From Fomitopsis serialis (lineage: Eukaryota > Basidiomycota > Agaricomycetes > Polyporales > Fomitopsidaceae): a DNA stretch of 64,000 nucleotides. Below, in pieces: positions 45,944 to 57,892 of the stretch (position 1 is the first letter of the stretch; each line of letters starts with the position of its first letter). The notes under the pieces are model-generated. The model ran no database searches. It had not been told where the DNA came from and saw only the letters and a program-made list of their open reading frames with translations. The position numbers were made by a program, and so were the translations under genes. Location: assembly GCF_022376445.1 (NCBI RefSeq), contig NW_025954974.1, positions 372,001-436,000 on the forward strand. The letters run 5' to 3'.

Positions 45944-47429
45944 ATGTCGTCCAACATCAACATCAGCCAGGTCGACCCCACGGCGCCGACACCGCAAAAC
46001 ACGCCCCTCAGCCACGCCCCCATCGCGCAGGGTCTCTCGCGGCCGACCGTCCCAGACATCAGCGAGGACAATGAGCCAGAGGAGGAGGAGGAGGAGTCGG
46101 GCATCCAGCAGGCCATGCAGGGCCTCGTCAGCGCGAAGCTCGCCACCCTCATCGGCAAGAGCTCCGGCTACGTCGAGAGCCTCCCAGAGAACGTCCGGAA
46201 GAGCGTTGAGGCGCTCAAGGGCGTCCAGGTGAGGCAGGTCGAGCTGCAGAACCAGTACAAGCGCGAATGTCTCGAGCTCGAGAAAAAGGTGCGCGAAAAT
46301 CAGCCGAGCCTATTCCGATAGGGGTCGCTGACAGGCGGGCAGTACCACGAGCTGCAAAAACCGCTGTTCGAGCGTCGCTTCAAGATCCTCACTGGGGCCG
46401 AGGAGGCGACCATGGCAGAGGTCGAGGCCGGCGAGAAGGAGTGGGCCAAGGAGGACGAGGAGTATCGACCTCTCGGCACAGAGGCGACCTACCCGTCCGT
46501 CGCCATCCCCGAGTTCTGGCTCACCGCGCTGCGCAACCATGTTGGCCTGTCGGAGATCATCACAGATCGCGACGGCGACGCCCTCAAGCACCTCGTCGAC
46601 ATTCGTCTCGAGTACCTCCCCACCACGGACACCAAGCCCGGCTTCAAGCTCATCTTCGTCTTCACCCCGAACGAATTCTTCGAGAACTCGGTGCTCGAGA
46701 AGACGTATATGTACCAGGAGGAGGTTGGCTACACGGGCGATTTCATGTACGATCATGCGATTGGCACGGAGATCAAGTGGAAGGAGGACAAGGACCTCAC
46801 GAAGGAGTTTGAGATCAAGAAGCAGAGGAACAAAAGTGCGTAGCAGGCCACCTCGCGCCGGCTCATGCGTATATGCTGACGATCACCGATCAGACACGAA
46901 CCGGACGCGTTTAGTGCGGAAGGCAAAGCCAACGGACTCGTTTTTCAACTTCTTCGCGCCCCCGCAGCCACCGAGCGATGACGACGACGTTGATGGGGAA
47001 GAGCTCGAGGAGCTCGAGGAAAAATTGGAGATGGACTACCAGATCGGCGAGGATATCAAGGAGAAGGTTAGTTTGCGTTCGATCGCTCTTGGCCCGCTCA
47101 TATCAAGGTCGCTAATCGCCTCGATTGCTCTAGATCATTCCCCGTGCGATTGACTACTTCACCGGCCGCGCGCTTGAGTTTGAGGACTTCGAGGACGACG
47201 ATGACTTTGAGGATATCGATGATGAGGATGACGACGAGGACCACTTCGAGGATGAGGTACGCTATTCTCTGCCCACCACCGCCGGGAAAGTCGCCAGACT
47301 GATTCGAAGGACTGAACGCAGGACTCGGAGTCGGACGATGCGTCGCCCGCACAACGGCGGCGCATGCCCGCGAAGGGCGGCGCGGGCGCGAACCAGAACG
47401 TGAATCCGGAGGAGTGTAAGCAGCAGTGA
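45944..47429 (+). CDS. NAP1: Nucleosome assembly protein NAP1 (histone chaperone)
   Basis: Carries H2A-H2B dimers and helps build nucleosomes. From ATG 45944: a Pro/Thr-rich start, an acidic run and an early helix (GLVSAKLATLIGKSSGYVESLP); the long dimerisation helix (VQVRQVELQNQYKRECLELEKK), joined across an intron to YHELQKPLFERRFKILTG; and the NAP core with IPEFWLTALRNHVGLSEIITDRD, FTPNEFFENSVLEKTYMY and IGTEIKWKEDKDLTKEFE. Then come TDSFFNFFAPP and a long Asp/Glu tail (FEDDDDFEDIDDEDDDEDHFEDE), ending QNVNPEECKQQ. The C-terminal ECKQQ matches the CKQQ ending known in NAP1 proteins, a possible prenylation-type motif. At least five exons. Complete. Confidence 0.94.
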
Positions 47430-48193
47430 TCGCGCGTGTCCTTCGCTGCTTGCCCGTGGAGTGTAGCATGGTGGAGTCTGGCTGTGTCCCCCTCGTCATT
47501 GTCGGTTGGAAGGTCCTGGTATGCAATCTGGTAGGTCATCAATCGTGTTGTTGTTCAATCATACGTACGTACGCCCGGGAAAACGTAATGTTGTCATGCT
47601 TGTATTCATTATTCACGCTCTCCCCATCCCACCCCGTGCTCTCGTACTGTCTGCGTCTTGTGCCTTGATATCTCTCGACGAAAACAAATGATGTTCAGGT
47701 GCCTCGTGTGTCTTCTCATTCTCATGGTCGTGGATCTGCCCGGCGGAGAGAAGGATGGCGGGAACGATTTTGACAACCTCAGCTGCGGATCGAGTGTTTC
47801 GGGGGTGAAGCGAGCAGATTCAGAAGTTAGAGGTCTCCGCGTCTGAATTTGATTGAAGGATCAAACGTTCAGGACCCTGAGGCCGGGGACACGGGGACTT
47901 GAATAATTAATGGAAAACACGCCGGAGTGGACATGTATGAGTGGTTGTGGACAAGTGTGCTACACCGTCGACATGTATGCTGCCCTGTGGTGACTTCAAT
48001 CAGACTTCAACGCTTCACAGCAATGCAGAGCTGTGGAGAAAAGAAAGGGCGCGTTGCCATCGGGGGCAGCCGAGGTGTGACTGGACGCGTGGGTCACGTC
48101 ACGCGTTGATACCGCAATCGCCGCGGCCGCGGGACGCGCCTCGACTCGAAGCAGCCTCCCGTAGGCGCTTGTCCCCTTCCGTCCATATTCGAC
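47430..48193. other. Intergenic, 764 bp
   Basis: 3' flank of NAP1 and 5' flank of the zinc-finger gene. No gene is seen. Confidence 0.45.
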
Positions 48194-51100
48194 ATGGCCT
48201 ACTCCTCCCTTGCAAACTGGGACGGCAGCCAGGCCTCCTCCTCCCAACACCCATCTCCGTCCAGACATCCGCCCACCGAGACACAGCACCTCTCACCCTC
48301 GAGACCTCCAGCACAAAGCGGTGCCGGTGCCGCGAACTCGAACGCAATTTCTGCGGAGCCGTTGCGGCCTGACAATCGTACCGGTCTGCCTGCGTCGTCC
48401 GACATGCCACCGCCGCCTGTAGCGCAGAAGAGCCGTCGCCCACCCGACTCTACCAGCTCGGAGAGCGCCGTCAACAACATGCTCTTTCTACCAGAGTCGG
48501 ATTCGGAACCGGAGCCAGTCCAGGCGGGTCCTGCGGTGCGTGCTGGGATGCTTCTTCCGTTCCACGGTGCCCGTGGCAGCTGACTCGTCCTTGCGTCTCT
48601 TTTGCTATCAGCCTCTGCAGGAGGTGGATGTGCGAGTGGCTGCGGCCAAGGAGGCGGAGCACTCTGTGCGGGCGACGGTGGGTGGCTTCCTTTGTCCTGC
48701 GCCCGGCGGGATTCTCATCTGTCCGCCCGCGGTCGTAGATGAATCCAAAACCGCCGACTCCGCCTGCGTCGCAGTCTCCCGACTTGTTGCCTGATATCCA
48801 AGTCCCTCCCGAGTCCATTACGTTCACGTTTCTTCCTCAGGGCCCGCTTCTCGTCGAAGCTGGGCACATGCAGCTATCCTTTCAAGATGATTGGCCTGCC
48901 GAAGCTGCTGGTACGGCATCGGTGCGTATGCCTGTGCGTAATTTGCATCTGATAGCTTATGCACTGCGACCTCAGCGAGACACCGCATCGTCAAAGGCGA
49001 CCGCATCGACATTGCCGCCTACCCCACCGTTGACAGGCTCTCTTGACGCCTCCTCTGACGCGCTTCTAGAACCCATGGAGAGCGCTGCTGCCACGCGTGC
49101 CTCAAGCACAACCCAAGGTCTTGAAAGTGTTCCTCCACAAGGTACGGACGTCGAGATGATTGATCTCACCGTCGATGCGCCAGAGGAGCAGCATCATGAC
49201 ATGCGTTCGGACTCCGGTTCGAGCAGATCGCGTCGTCGAGCCATCCCGCGGTCAACTGCGGCGGAGATGCTCACCGTACTCGCTACGCCGCAGGCGGCAT
49301 CGTCCTCTAACACTTTTCCTCCGCGGCTAGGAGAACCGGGACCATCATCATTCTCGAGCTTCAAGCAGCTGGCGTCCAGGGGCAGCAGCACCAGCAGCCA
49401 CGGCATCAAGCGGACGTTCTTCGTACGTGGCCTGGACGCTCTGGCTATGTGCGTATGCTGACGTGTCCGTTCCCCGTAGGAGTCACCCACCCCTGGTCCT
49501 TCAGATCGTGACTCGATGGGCCCCCCGCCTAGGAAACAACAGAAGAACATGCATACATACGTGGCTGCGGCGGGGCCGTCCACGTCGTGCCGCTCTGTCT
49601 CACCTCCACCCATCTCGTCTCACCCACCAGATCGTCTGCACCATGGCCGGACGGCGATTCGGCAAGAGTGTTTCGTCCTGGTACCTCGTCTACCGCCGGA
49701 CGTCAAGCTCGATGACTATGTGCCAATGGACGTGTACCTAGATCAGCCGCCCAAGCGCAAGGCCAAACAGCGGGCAGAACAGAAGCTCAAGGATGTCGCG
49801 GCTTTTCATGCTGGCGAGTTCGTCGCGGATCCACCTTCCCCTGAGCCACAGAAGCGGGAGCGGGCGAAAAAGAAAGCCAAGGCAGTGTCTGCTCCTCGGG
49901 CCAGCGAGGTCCGTGCGACCCAGCCTCCACCGACGCCAGTGAAGCAGGCAGAACCGAAGCTCCAGGAAGTGGCTGCTCCTCGGGCCAGCGAGTCCCACGC
50001 GACCCAGCCTCCGCCGACACCAAGAAAGCGGGAAGAACCGAAGCCCATGGAACTGGCTGCTCCTCAGGGTTCCGAGTGGCGCGCGGTGTCGATGTCGCAA
50101 CCGCGCGAACCACCGAGACCCGCCAGATCCCCATCGCTCCCCGCCACCCCGCCGCCTCCCGAACCCGAATTCTATCCCGAGTTCGCACCGCTGGACGCGA
50201 ACACCACCATCGTGCCCGCAGACGGCTTCGCCCCGCTGGAGATCGCGGACATCAGCGTCGAGGACCCCCCGTTGATCACGCCTCTGCTGCTCTGCACCGC
50301 GCTCCGGCACGTTTGTCCTGAGCGGGACACTGAGTGGTGGCGTGAAAGGGGAAAGGAGGAGGAGGAGAACATCAGGCGGTGGAGGGAGCAGGTGGAGAGG
50401 GAGAAGCGGCGATTGATGGGTCCGTTTGCGCCTGGTCCTTCTCAGGCACCGTCTGCGTCTGCGAAGGGTAAAGGGAAGGGGAAGGGGAAAACGCAAGTGG
50501 AGAAGGGAAAGCAGGAGCTGATGGGTGCGTCAGCGCCTGGTCCCTCCAACGCGCCGTCTGTGTCTGCCAAGGCGAAGGCGAAGGCGAAGGGAAAGGCGAG
50601 GGCGAAAGTGAAGGCAGAGTCTTCGACGTCTAGCGCTTCGCCGGCGCGCAAGAAACGCGAGGCGCATGTCCGGGGTCGGTCTACGGTGAATGCGGAGGCA
50701 AGCTCGAGTAGGGATATTGCTCCTCCTCCTCCTCCTCCTCCTCCTCCTCCTCCTCCTCCTCCTCCTCCTCCTCCTCCACCACCACCACCACCACCGCCTC
50801 CGCCGTTCTACGCGCCGATGTATGACTTGCAGCAGATGCAAGCGCCGTATGAGCCACCGGCCCCACCCCCGCCTCCGCCCTTGCCGGTCCAGGCGGCAGC
50901 CCCGGTGCTTCACGGTAGTCTCTCTGACCCGCTTTTTCTGAGCACGTCGGCGTCCATGCATGTGCAGATCCAGCCCCGCCAGTCGATCGTGTCGCCGGTA
51001 CATTTGCCGACCACCCAGCGGGAGCAAGTGATGGCGCAAGAGATGTTCCGGATCTCGTTTGAGGAACCTGCGCAGGGAAGCAGGGGGATGGAATCGTCTT

Positions 51101-52642
51101 TCGGGGAGCCGCAGTCTGAGGATGCGGCCATGGCCATGGGTTTTCGAGAACCTGAGCATGAGGACGGGATGACTGATGTGGATTTTAGAGGGCCTGAGCA
51201 AGCGAACGTGGCCATGCCCTTCGGAGGAGAACCTGAGCCAGGGGGTGCGGCGATCGATATGGCTCTCGGGGAGCAGGGAGGTGCGGCGATGGACACGTCG
51301 TTCGGAGAGCACGGGAATGGGACCATCGACCCGACGCTGCTGGGCGGCCCTCCTCCCCTGCCGGAGCGTCCTCCGTCGCCATACGAGCGTCACCTTTCTC
51401 CGCCTGAGCGCCCGCCGTCTACACTCGAGCGTACGCTGTCTCCGATGTCGGAGCCGGCCCGTGCGAGCGCGAGCGGACCAAGCAGCGACGAGCAGACAGT
51501 TGCCGTTCCTGAGGATCACTCAGACTACGATGAGAAGACCGGCGGGAAGGGTAAAGGCAAGACTGAAGGGAAGGAGAATAGGAAGAGCAAGGGGAGGGGG
51601 AAGGGAAAAGGGAAGGGCAAAGCGAATGCGGCGGAGGCCGATGCTGTCCAGCGGGATGTGACGTTCTGTCATCACTGCCGGCGGAGCACTTTACATGCGA
51701 AGATGCGCTGCACGCTGCTCAAGCCAGACGGGGACCCATGCGGGAAGCGGTTCTGTATAAATTGTATTGCGAAGAGGTCAGTGCAATCCTTTCTCCGCTG
51801 AACCCGACGTCGTGCCGACTCTGCTTGTTCGTTCGGGCGACGCGTTTGCGAATCGCGACAGCTATCCGGAGATCGAATTCGTTGAGTTTGCGACGAACTT
51901 TCCGTGCCCGTATTGTGCGCAGACGTGCATGTGTTCAAAGTGCTGCCCCAAGCGTGGCGAGACGTATGTGCCCATGCCGCGCTATCAGGTCAACTACCAG
52001 ACCCTGGAGCCGATTCCGAGAAGCAACAAGCCGAAGGCAGCGCCCAAGTCCAGACGACAGTCACGACGTGCGTTACTATTGTTCCATCGGCGAGTTTCTG
52101 TGCTGATAGTCTATGCCCCCGTCAGTGCCATCTACGCCGCCGCGCAGTCGCGCCGCAAGTCTCCCTCGCCACAGCCCCTCACAGAGAACCGCGCAGACGA
52201 ACTGAAGAGCGGGTCATACTGGGGACGCGTCTATGGCGTTGACGGCGCGCCGATTGGCGGTGCGTACATTAATGAAGATAGGCAAGCCGTCGTTTTAAAG
52301 AAGAGGCGGGTCTTTGTTGGGAAGCCTGATCCCAGCTGGGGCGCCCGTGCCGCGGACGTGGACCTCGAGCCAGGTTACGTCCCTGTCCCGCGTGGGGTCT
52401 GTGCTTATGTCGGGGAACGGAGGTTGCTGATTCCAGAGTGGGCCTCTGAGTCCGACTCGGAGGACGAGAAGTTCGATAGCGATCCCTTCGCTGGCCCCTT
52501 GTCGCCGCTGCCGGATGACGAAGATGAGGATGTGAAGGATTCCCCTCACAAAATACCGCCGCCCCATGAATTGTCATTCATGCTTGCGAACATATTATTC
52601 GAGTCCGCCCAAGACCAGGCCGCGGCTGTCGCTAGTGAGTAA
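48194..52642 (+). CDS. Large low-complexity protein with R1-type 4-CXXC zinc finger
   Basis: Exons chain in frame from ATG 48194 (MAYSSLANWDGSQASSSQ): across an intron to PLQEVDVRVAAAKEAEHS, then MNPKPPTPPASQSPDLLP, then after KRTFF to ESPTPGPSDRDS. The main exon follows (to about 51778). It holds two near-repeats of LMGxxAPGPSxAPSxSAK plus Lys/Gly/Ala runs and a 28-proline run. The zinc finger is C-terminal: CHHCRRSTLHAKMRC ... CGKRFCINCIAK, then FPCPYCAQTCMCSKCC. This is the spacing of the zf-4CXXC_R1 domain (c-Myc/MAO-A repressor R1 group), suggesting a nuclear, possibly DNA- or chromatin-binding role. The last exon is acidic and ends AAAVASE. Splitting into two genes near 49.5 kb is possible but the splice signals favour one. 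Confidence 0.72.
50722..50805 (+). repeat. Triplet repeat encoding 28 consecutive prolines
   Basis: Counted directly: 18 CCT, 6 CCA, then CCG CCT CCG CCG, all in the reading frame of the zinc-finger protein. A nearly pure CCT tract like this is likely to vary in length between strains. Confidence 0.9.
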
Positions 52643-53095
52643 TGGTGCGATAGAGCACGGGGCGATGCAGTGGACGGGGATTTACTGCTGGCTTGCCCAT
52701 GTTGATATAGGATTCGCTCTTGTTTTCATCCACTGCCTCATTTGCTATAAGCACAATTGCATAGTGATCTTGTTCACGAAGCTCAAACATAATGTTATCT
52801 TAGTCTACCAAGACAGTGGCTGATTGCCCGTTGGCGTGTACATACCTTACACCCAGTACGGCATAGGTTCACAGTACTCTAGTAAGCGAAGGACAGTGAA
52901 TAAGTAACCGTACGCTTGGTGCGCATGTTTCATCCAGGGCAGCACTCGTCGACAAGGTATTCCTTGCGTCCAGGTACCGCGGGTAGCTGAAAGATCCAGG
53001 AAGGACGTTCAAGCGATGCTCAGCCTCCGGCCGACCTGTCTTTCCTCTCTGAATCTCATTATCTCCTATCTCTTTCCACCACCTCACTCACCTCT
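52643..53095. other. Intergenic, 453 bp
   Basis: 3' flank of the zinc-finger gene and promoter of the cytosine deaminase gene. A pyrimidine-rich leader precedes ATG 53096. Confidence 0.45.
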
Positions 53096-53797
53096 ATGAC
53101 CTCCCCGCCAGCCGCCAGCAGCTCACTCTCCCCGCAGGACACTCTGGGTCTGCGCACCGCCCTCGCCGCAGCCGGCAAGTCCTACTCCGAGGGCGGCGTG
53201 CCGATTGGCGCCGCGCTCGTGCTCCCGCACCCGCCAGGTGAGCCAGACGGCGCGCCCGTCGTGCTCGGCCAGGGTCACAACGCCCGCGTGCAGCTCGACT
53301 CGCCGATCCTCCATGGCGAGACCGCGGCGCTGCTGGATGCGGGGCGGCTGAAGGCAGAGGTCTACCGGCAGGCAACGATGGTACGTCCACATTCCGGTCC
53401 TGTTCCCTCTTGCACAAATCGGTCGTGCTGTGGTAACTTACGCGGAACCTCGTCTCGTCGCGCGACATTGCAGTACACGACGCTCTCGCCCTGCTCGATG
53501 TGCTCAGGCGCGATCCTGCTCTACAAGATTCCCCGGCTCGTGATCGGCGAGCACCGCAACTTCGTCGGCGACGAGGACCTCCTCCGGTCGCGCGGCGTCG
53601 ACGTCGTCGTGCTCGACGATCCGGAGTGCGTCGACCTCATGGAGAGGTTTATCAAGGAGAAGCCGGAGGTGCGTCAGTCTACCATATGGATGGGTGCTGT
53701 GTTGCCGTGGCGGACACGACGGTTCGGATTGTGGACTTACACCCCACGTTAGGAGTGGTATGAAGACATTGGGGAGGTCCCACCAAAACACCAATAG
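53096..53797 (+). CDS. FCY1: Cytosine deaminase (Fcy1 type)
   Basis: Converts cytosine to uracil and ammonia for pyrimidine salvage. Three exons (53096-53380, 53474-53668, 53753-53797) encode 174 residues. The zinc-binding deaminase signature is complete: HGETAALLDAGRL (His plus catalytic Glu) at about residue 82 and SPCSMCSGAILLYKI (two Cys) in exon 2. GGVPIGAALV and IGEHRNFVGDEDLL match the yeast enzyme region by region, as does the C-terminal PEEWYEDIGEV formed across the last intron. A member of the CMP/dCMP deaminase fold that acts as a dimer in the cytosol. Intact. Confidence 0.93.
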
Positions 53798-54226
53798 GGA
53801 GACGCGGTCGTGGCTCGCGATCATCTCGATGGAGAAGCTGCGACTCAGTTGTCCAAGTCGCGGCTCACGTCGCACCTCAAGTTCCAGCCCCGCGATGCCG
53901 CGATCCAGAATGAGGCGGACGCACGCATACATCAACGTACGAGGGAAGGCGCGATGGAAGAACAGAACACAAGCGATGTAGAACACCCAATACCCGAGGC
54001 AAAGTCTGGTGGATGGGAGTTCATAATATGTACAGACTCTGCGTGCTTCGGGCCCTCTTGAATATTCTCATTCGTGCAGATCAGGCGCGACCGCCAACTC
54101 ATGAGCCATATCAAGGCTAAGCCCAGATGCACCAAACCAAATGAACGCATGCGCTCGACTCGCTCACTCCAGGTAGTCTTACACTTGCACTGCTCCTGCT
54201 CTTCAATTATACTCTTTACTCACTGC
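53798..54226. other. Intergenic, 429 bp
   Basis: It lies between two convergent genes. Nothing recognised. Confidence 0.45.
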
Positions 54227-55342
54227 TCACCGCTGCCAAACCTGCCTTTCCTCCTCCCTCGTCTCCAACACCCGCGCGATCTCCTCCAATCCATCCACCA
54301 CCAAGTCGACTTCGCCGCCTTCCCCGTCCGTCTTGGCGCGCACGTCGGGTGGACAGTCGAGCTCGCGTGGGCGGCGTACGAAGACAGTGCGCAGCCCGTG
54401 TGATGCCGCCGCGCGGAGGTCGTACATGTGCGCGGCGACCATGCAGAGCTGCGACGGGTGCGTGAGGGACAGGTGCTGGACGGCGCCGAGGTACGTCTTC
54501 GGGTTGCTGGATGGGATGAATGTGAGTCCACGGGGAAGGAATTGAAGGGAACAAGAGGCGGACGTACGGCTTGTACGAGCCGAGGAGCTCGGAGGAGAGG
54601 ACAAGGTCCCACGGGAGGTCGGCATACTTCGCCTGCATGCCATTCACCCATTTCGTCGATCGGTGAGTCATCCCTCGTCCGTCACTTCACTTCTCTAGAT
54701 GCAGAAAAGAAGGGCGCACCATGTCGATCAGCGTCCGCACGCTTCCGTTCGAGAGCGTGCCGATGATCGCGAACTTCTTCACGCCGTACAAGCCTGCGGA
54801 CGAGTCTGGCCACCCCGGGAGGCGGTGCCAGAAGAGGACGAGCTCGTGCCGCGCAGCGTCGTCGAGGTGAGGCGCGAGGTGCGCCCAGCGGTCGGTGGAG
54901 AGCATGTCTTCGAGGATCTGCGGATTTGTCGAGTCAGCCTGTATTGAGGTGAGAGACGGCCGGAACCTGGAGAGCGCACCTGTCTGTGCAGCTGATCGAC
55001 GTTGAGCGGGCCTGAGCCGCCGGATGCGACGGAGGAGCTGAGGACGCCTCAGTCGGCGTGGGTGGCAATGTATGGACCAAGCACACTCACGTCGACTTGT
55101 AATACCCCTTTCTCCACTCCTCCGCGAACGCATCCCAGTCTAAGGGTTCTCGTCAGTCGCCTCTTCACAGTTCATGAGATGTATTGGGGCTCGGCTTGCG
55201 ACTAGCCTTGATTGGGGGCGACGGCGCCGAGCTTGGCCTCGAGCTGGTCGAAAATACCCTTGCGCCAGTTGACTACGGTGCCAAAGACGTCGAACACGAA
55301 GGCCTGTACGCCCTCCAACGGGTTTTGAGTCTGCGCCGACAT
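54227..55342 (-). CDS. HAD-superfamily 2-haloacid dehalogenase-like hydrolase
   Basis: From ATG 55342 (MSAQTQNPLEGVQAFVFDVF) the catalytic motif I is VFDVFGTVVNW, with the nucleophile Asp. Motif II (Thr/Ser) is IIGTLSNGSVRTLIDM. Motif III and IV blocks are LSSELLGSYKPNPKTYLGAVQHL and MVAAHMYDLRAAASHGLRTVFVRRP. This order fits type II (S)-2-haloacid dehalogenases, which replace the halogen of small haloacids by hydroxyl. Many fungal relatives act on unknown phosphate or halogen substrates, so the reaction is inferred only. About seven short exons. The cap domain (ILEDMLSTDRWAHLAPHLDD, WHRLPGWPDSSAGL) is present. The gene ends IARVLETREEERQVWQR. Intact. Confidence 0.85.
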
Positions 55343-55999
55343 GGCAGTGCGGTGTTAAGTGGGTGCCTGGCACTCTGCAAGCTATATATGGAGCTGAATA
55401 TGAGACGTTCGTCACATCCGGATGAAATCGGAGGGACGGCGCACCGTCGTCGTTGTGCCAGTGTAGCGTGATAAGTGGTCTGTACTCGCGCGATCATGCG
55501 CCCCAGCCGATTGAGAGAAGGCTCGTATTACATTCCGTGCATGCACTCTCCCGACATGTTCACGCGCGGAAGACATAAGACGTCGGTGAGCAGGTCTCTC
55601 GTTCGCATAAGGTCAAAGTATCGATTGACCAGCCATACCTGTGCAGCTTCTCGCGGTGTGGGCCGATGTGATTATGTAGCGATTGAAATCACGATATGCC
55701 ATCCAATGTGCGCACGGCGCTGGCATTTCAAGTATACGAACACACACAAGTACTATGATCTATCATTACAGCAGGATAGCAAAGAGAAGGATATGCATCA
55801 ACAGTCACAAAGAGCTGCAAGCCGTGAAGGAAGATTAGGTAGCAATAAGTGTATGCAGCGAACACGATTTTTGGTTTCAAGATGCTTCGTGACTGGCAGG
55901 CTCTAATTTGCTGGCAATGTTCAATCTGTGCCAGTGCACACAGGAAGCCATGGTCGAGGGTCCGAATCGATCACAAGAAAGTTGCAAGCCTGCCCCCCT
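55343..55999. other. Intergenic, 657 bp
   Basis: 5' flank of the dehalogenase gene and 3' flank of the F-box gene. A CTATATATG sequence at 55381-55389 may be the dehalogenase TATA box. Nothing else is seen. Confidence 0.45.
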
Positions 56000-57892
56000 T
56001 CAATCCTGTTCATCGTCTGAGTCCACCACCACCCTCTGTGCTCGGCTGATGTGTACGGTGAACGAGTCTACCAGAGACTGTAGGCCTCTCTGGATGGCAT
56101 CGTGTTCGTCAGGGAGCTGATGGGAGGTAGTGCCAGTGGCATCTTCAACCCAGCGCGCGAGGATTGGGTCGTTCTCGGCATCAATGTCTGGGCGGACTAC
56201 GAGGTTGAGACCAAGAGTCTTCAAACGAGTACCTCCCTCATCGCGCTCTTGCAGCGTCGAGAGGAGACAATCCAGCATCATGGACCCGTCGGCAAAGTCT
56301 GCGGATGGATCGCATTGCACAAAGAGCTCGCGCAACTGCGGGCAGGGGACCCCGGCAGGGGTTGGCGCGAGAGTGAAGATGAAATCGCACATGTCATTGC
56401 CTGTCCTGTCCGAGAGGACCTCGAGACACTCGATGTTTGGGTAGGCAGCCAAGAGTTGCATCCAGTCGCGTGGATTGACGATCGCCATGGGTCCGTAGAA
56501 GACGAGCGTCCGAACAGACGATGCGTCGAAAAAGCCATCACTAAGTTCACCGATGACTGTCTGGAAGCCGTGGTGGTAGGTATCAGCATGTTGATGGACG
56601 GGCATCATGCGACATGACATGTAGAGCTGTGGTATGAGAGGCAGTTGCTCGACGAACCAAGGGGGGTTGAAGTCGACGGCCCTCCATGATCGCGAGTCCC
56701 AGAATTGCGTGCGATCGATGTCCGCGTAGGCAACGAACCTAGTGGAGGTGGACCACAGCAGTACGTGCCGCATCTCCCGGATACAAGCAATGGACTCGGG
56801 GTTAGATGGTAGGACTGAACGCAGCACCGAATGACACTCGTCAACAGAGTGCGCTTGCAGCGCGAGGCGAGCGCTCGGTGGTAGGGAGAGATGATGTGTG
56901 ATCGCAGAGAGATCAGGTGCGCCGCCGGACATGCGAAGGCTCTGCATGTGTGGCAGAGACACGGTAGTGCCTGGGTCGACTACCCGCTCTGACCAAGGAC
57001 TAGGCTCCCATTTGTAGAGCTTGAGCTCCTCCAGGGACGTGCACAGCTCTAGTACGTCCAAGAGGTCGGCGAGCGCCGGGGCTCTGGATCCTTGGTGATC
57101 GACGAAGGTAACGTCGCAAAGCGATATCGATGTCAGACGTGACCAAGGCAAATGCGCGATGTACAGGGCGAGACCGCTATACTCGATGCGTCGGAGGTTC
57201 GGCGCCGTGTCATTCACAGATAGTGCAAGTCCGCTAAAATGAGCACCCACGGACATCGTAGTCAACACGGGGTAATATTCAGAGATGATGTGCTTGAGCA
57301 CTTCCGCATAGGGCGCCGATATGGAATCTGGTGTCAGCCCAGGCCTAGAAGTCCGAATAACGAGATCAGAGACCTGCGATCGATATTGCGCAAGGAGGGG
57401 AGCGACTGAGAGATAGGCCAGGGTGAACTGCAATATGGAGGTATGGCCTGATGGCATATTGTGCCGTATGTGGTTGTGCAGTAGGTTGAGCTTCAGGTTT
57501 GCGTTCGCCGAGCGTGCGAGACAGAGCCGGAGAAAATGCACGTTCCACGAGAGGTCGACGGTGGTCCAGAAGAGAGGTGTTTGGGATAAGATGTCCCTCC
57601 AATACCGACAGACACCCATAGTCTGAGATATCCATGGGGCCGTACTGATTTGCGCCATGCTACTGGTAGCAAAACGAAACACGTCGACGAGGGTCTCGAC
57701 GGGTAGCGTGTGCATGGGAAGAATCGCATTGGCCATCCTCTTCAGTTTTTCTAGTCTGAGCTCTAGCCTTGAAATCTCCGTGGTCATCCTGCTATGGACC
57801 TCCTGGCTATATGGACCGTGCGTCGCCAGATCTTCTGCTTCAACCGGCAGCGCAAGGAGTGCATCTGCGAGAGGGCTTTTTGTAGCCATCAT
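56000..57892 (-). CDS. F-box protein with N-terminal coiled coil
   Basis: A single exon of 630 residues. A short coiled coil (EISRLELRLEKLKRMANAI) is followed by the F-box LPVETLVDVFRFATSS, then VCRYWRDILSQTPLFW, ending about residue 110. The C-terminal 500 residues form a solenoid-like array of degenerate leucine-rich segments (LRRIEYSGLALYIAHL, TSLEELKLYKW, LPHMQSLRMSG, YPNIECLEVLSD, CPQLRELFVQC), ending in an acidic VVDSDDEQD. Same architecture as the gene at 33.8 kb but clearly different in sequence, so the two are distant members of the expanded agaricomycete F-box set. Target unknown. Confidence 0.85.
   Translation of the reverse strand: MMATKSPLADALLALPVEAEDLATHGPYSQEVHSRMTTEISRLELRLEKLKRMANAILPMHTLPVETLVDVFRFATSSMAQISTAPWISQTMGVCRYWRDILSQTPLFWTTVDLSWNVHFLRLCLARSANANLKLNLLHNHIRHNMPSGHTSILQFTLAYLSVAPLLAQYRSQVSDLVIRTSRPGLTPDSISAPYAEVLKHIISEYYPVLTTMSVGAHFSGLALSVNDTAPNLRRIEYSGLALYIAHLPWSRLTSISLCDVTFVDHQGSRAPALADLLDVLELCTSLEELKLYKWEPSPWSERVVDPGTTVSLPHMQSLRMSGGAPDLSAITHHLSLPPSARLALQAHSVDECHSVLRSVLPSNPESIACIREMRHVLLWSTSTRFVAYADIDRTQFWDSRSWRAVDFNPPWFVEQLPLIPQLYMSCRMMPVHQHADTYHHGFQTVIGELSDGFFDASSVRTLVFYGPMAIVNPRDWMQLLAAYPNIECLEVLSDRTGNDMCDFIFTLAPTPAGVPCPQLRELFVQCDPSADFADGSMMLDCLLSTLQERDEGGTRLKTLGLNLVVRPDIDAENDPILARWVEDATGTTSHQLPDEHDAIQRGLQSLVDSFTVHISRAQRVVVDSDDEQD

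Noticed and set aside
50530..51519. 329-codon Arg-rich antisense frame
   Set aside because: A product of the CCT tract and Lys/Gly codons of the sense zinc-finger gene.
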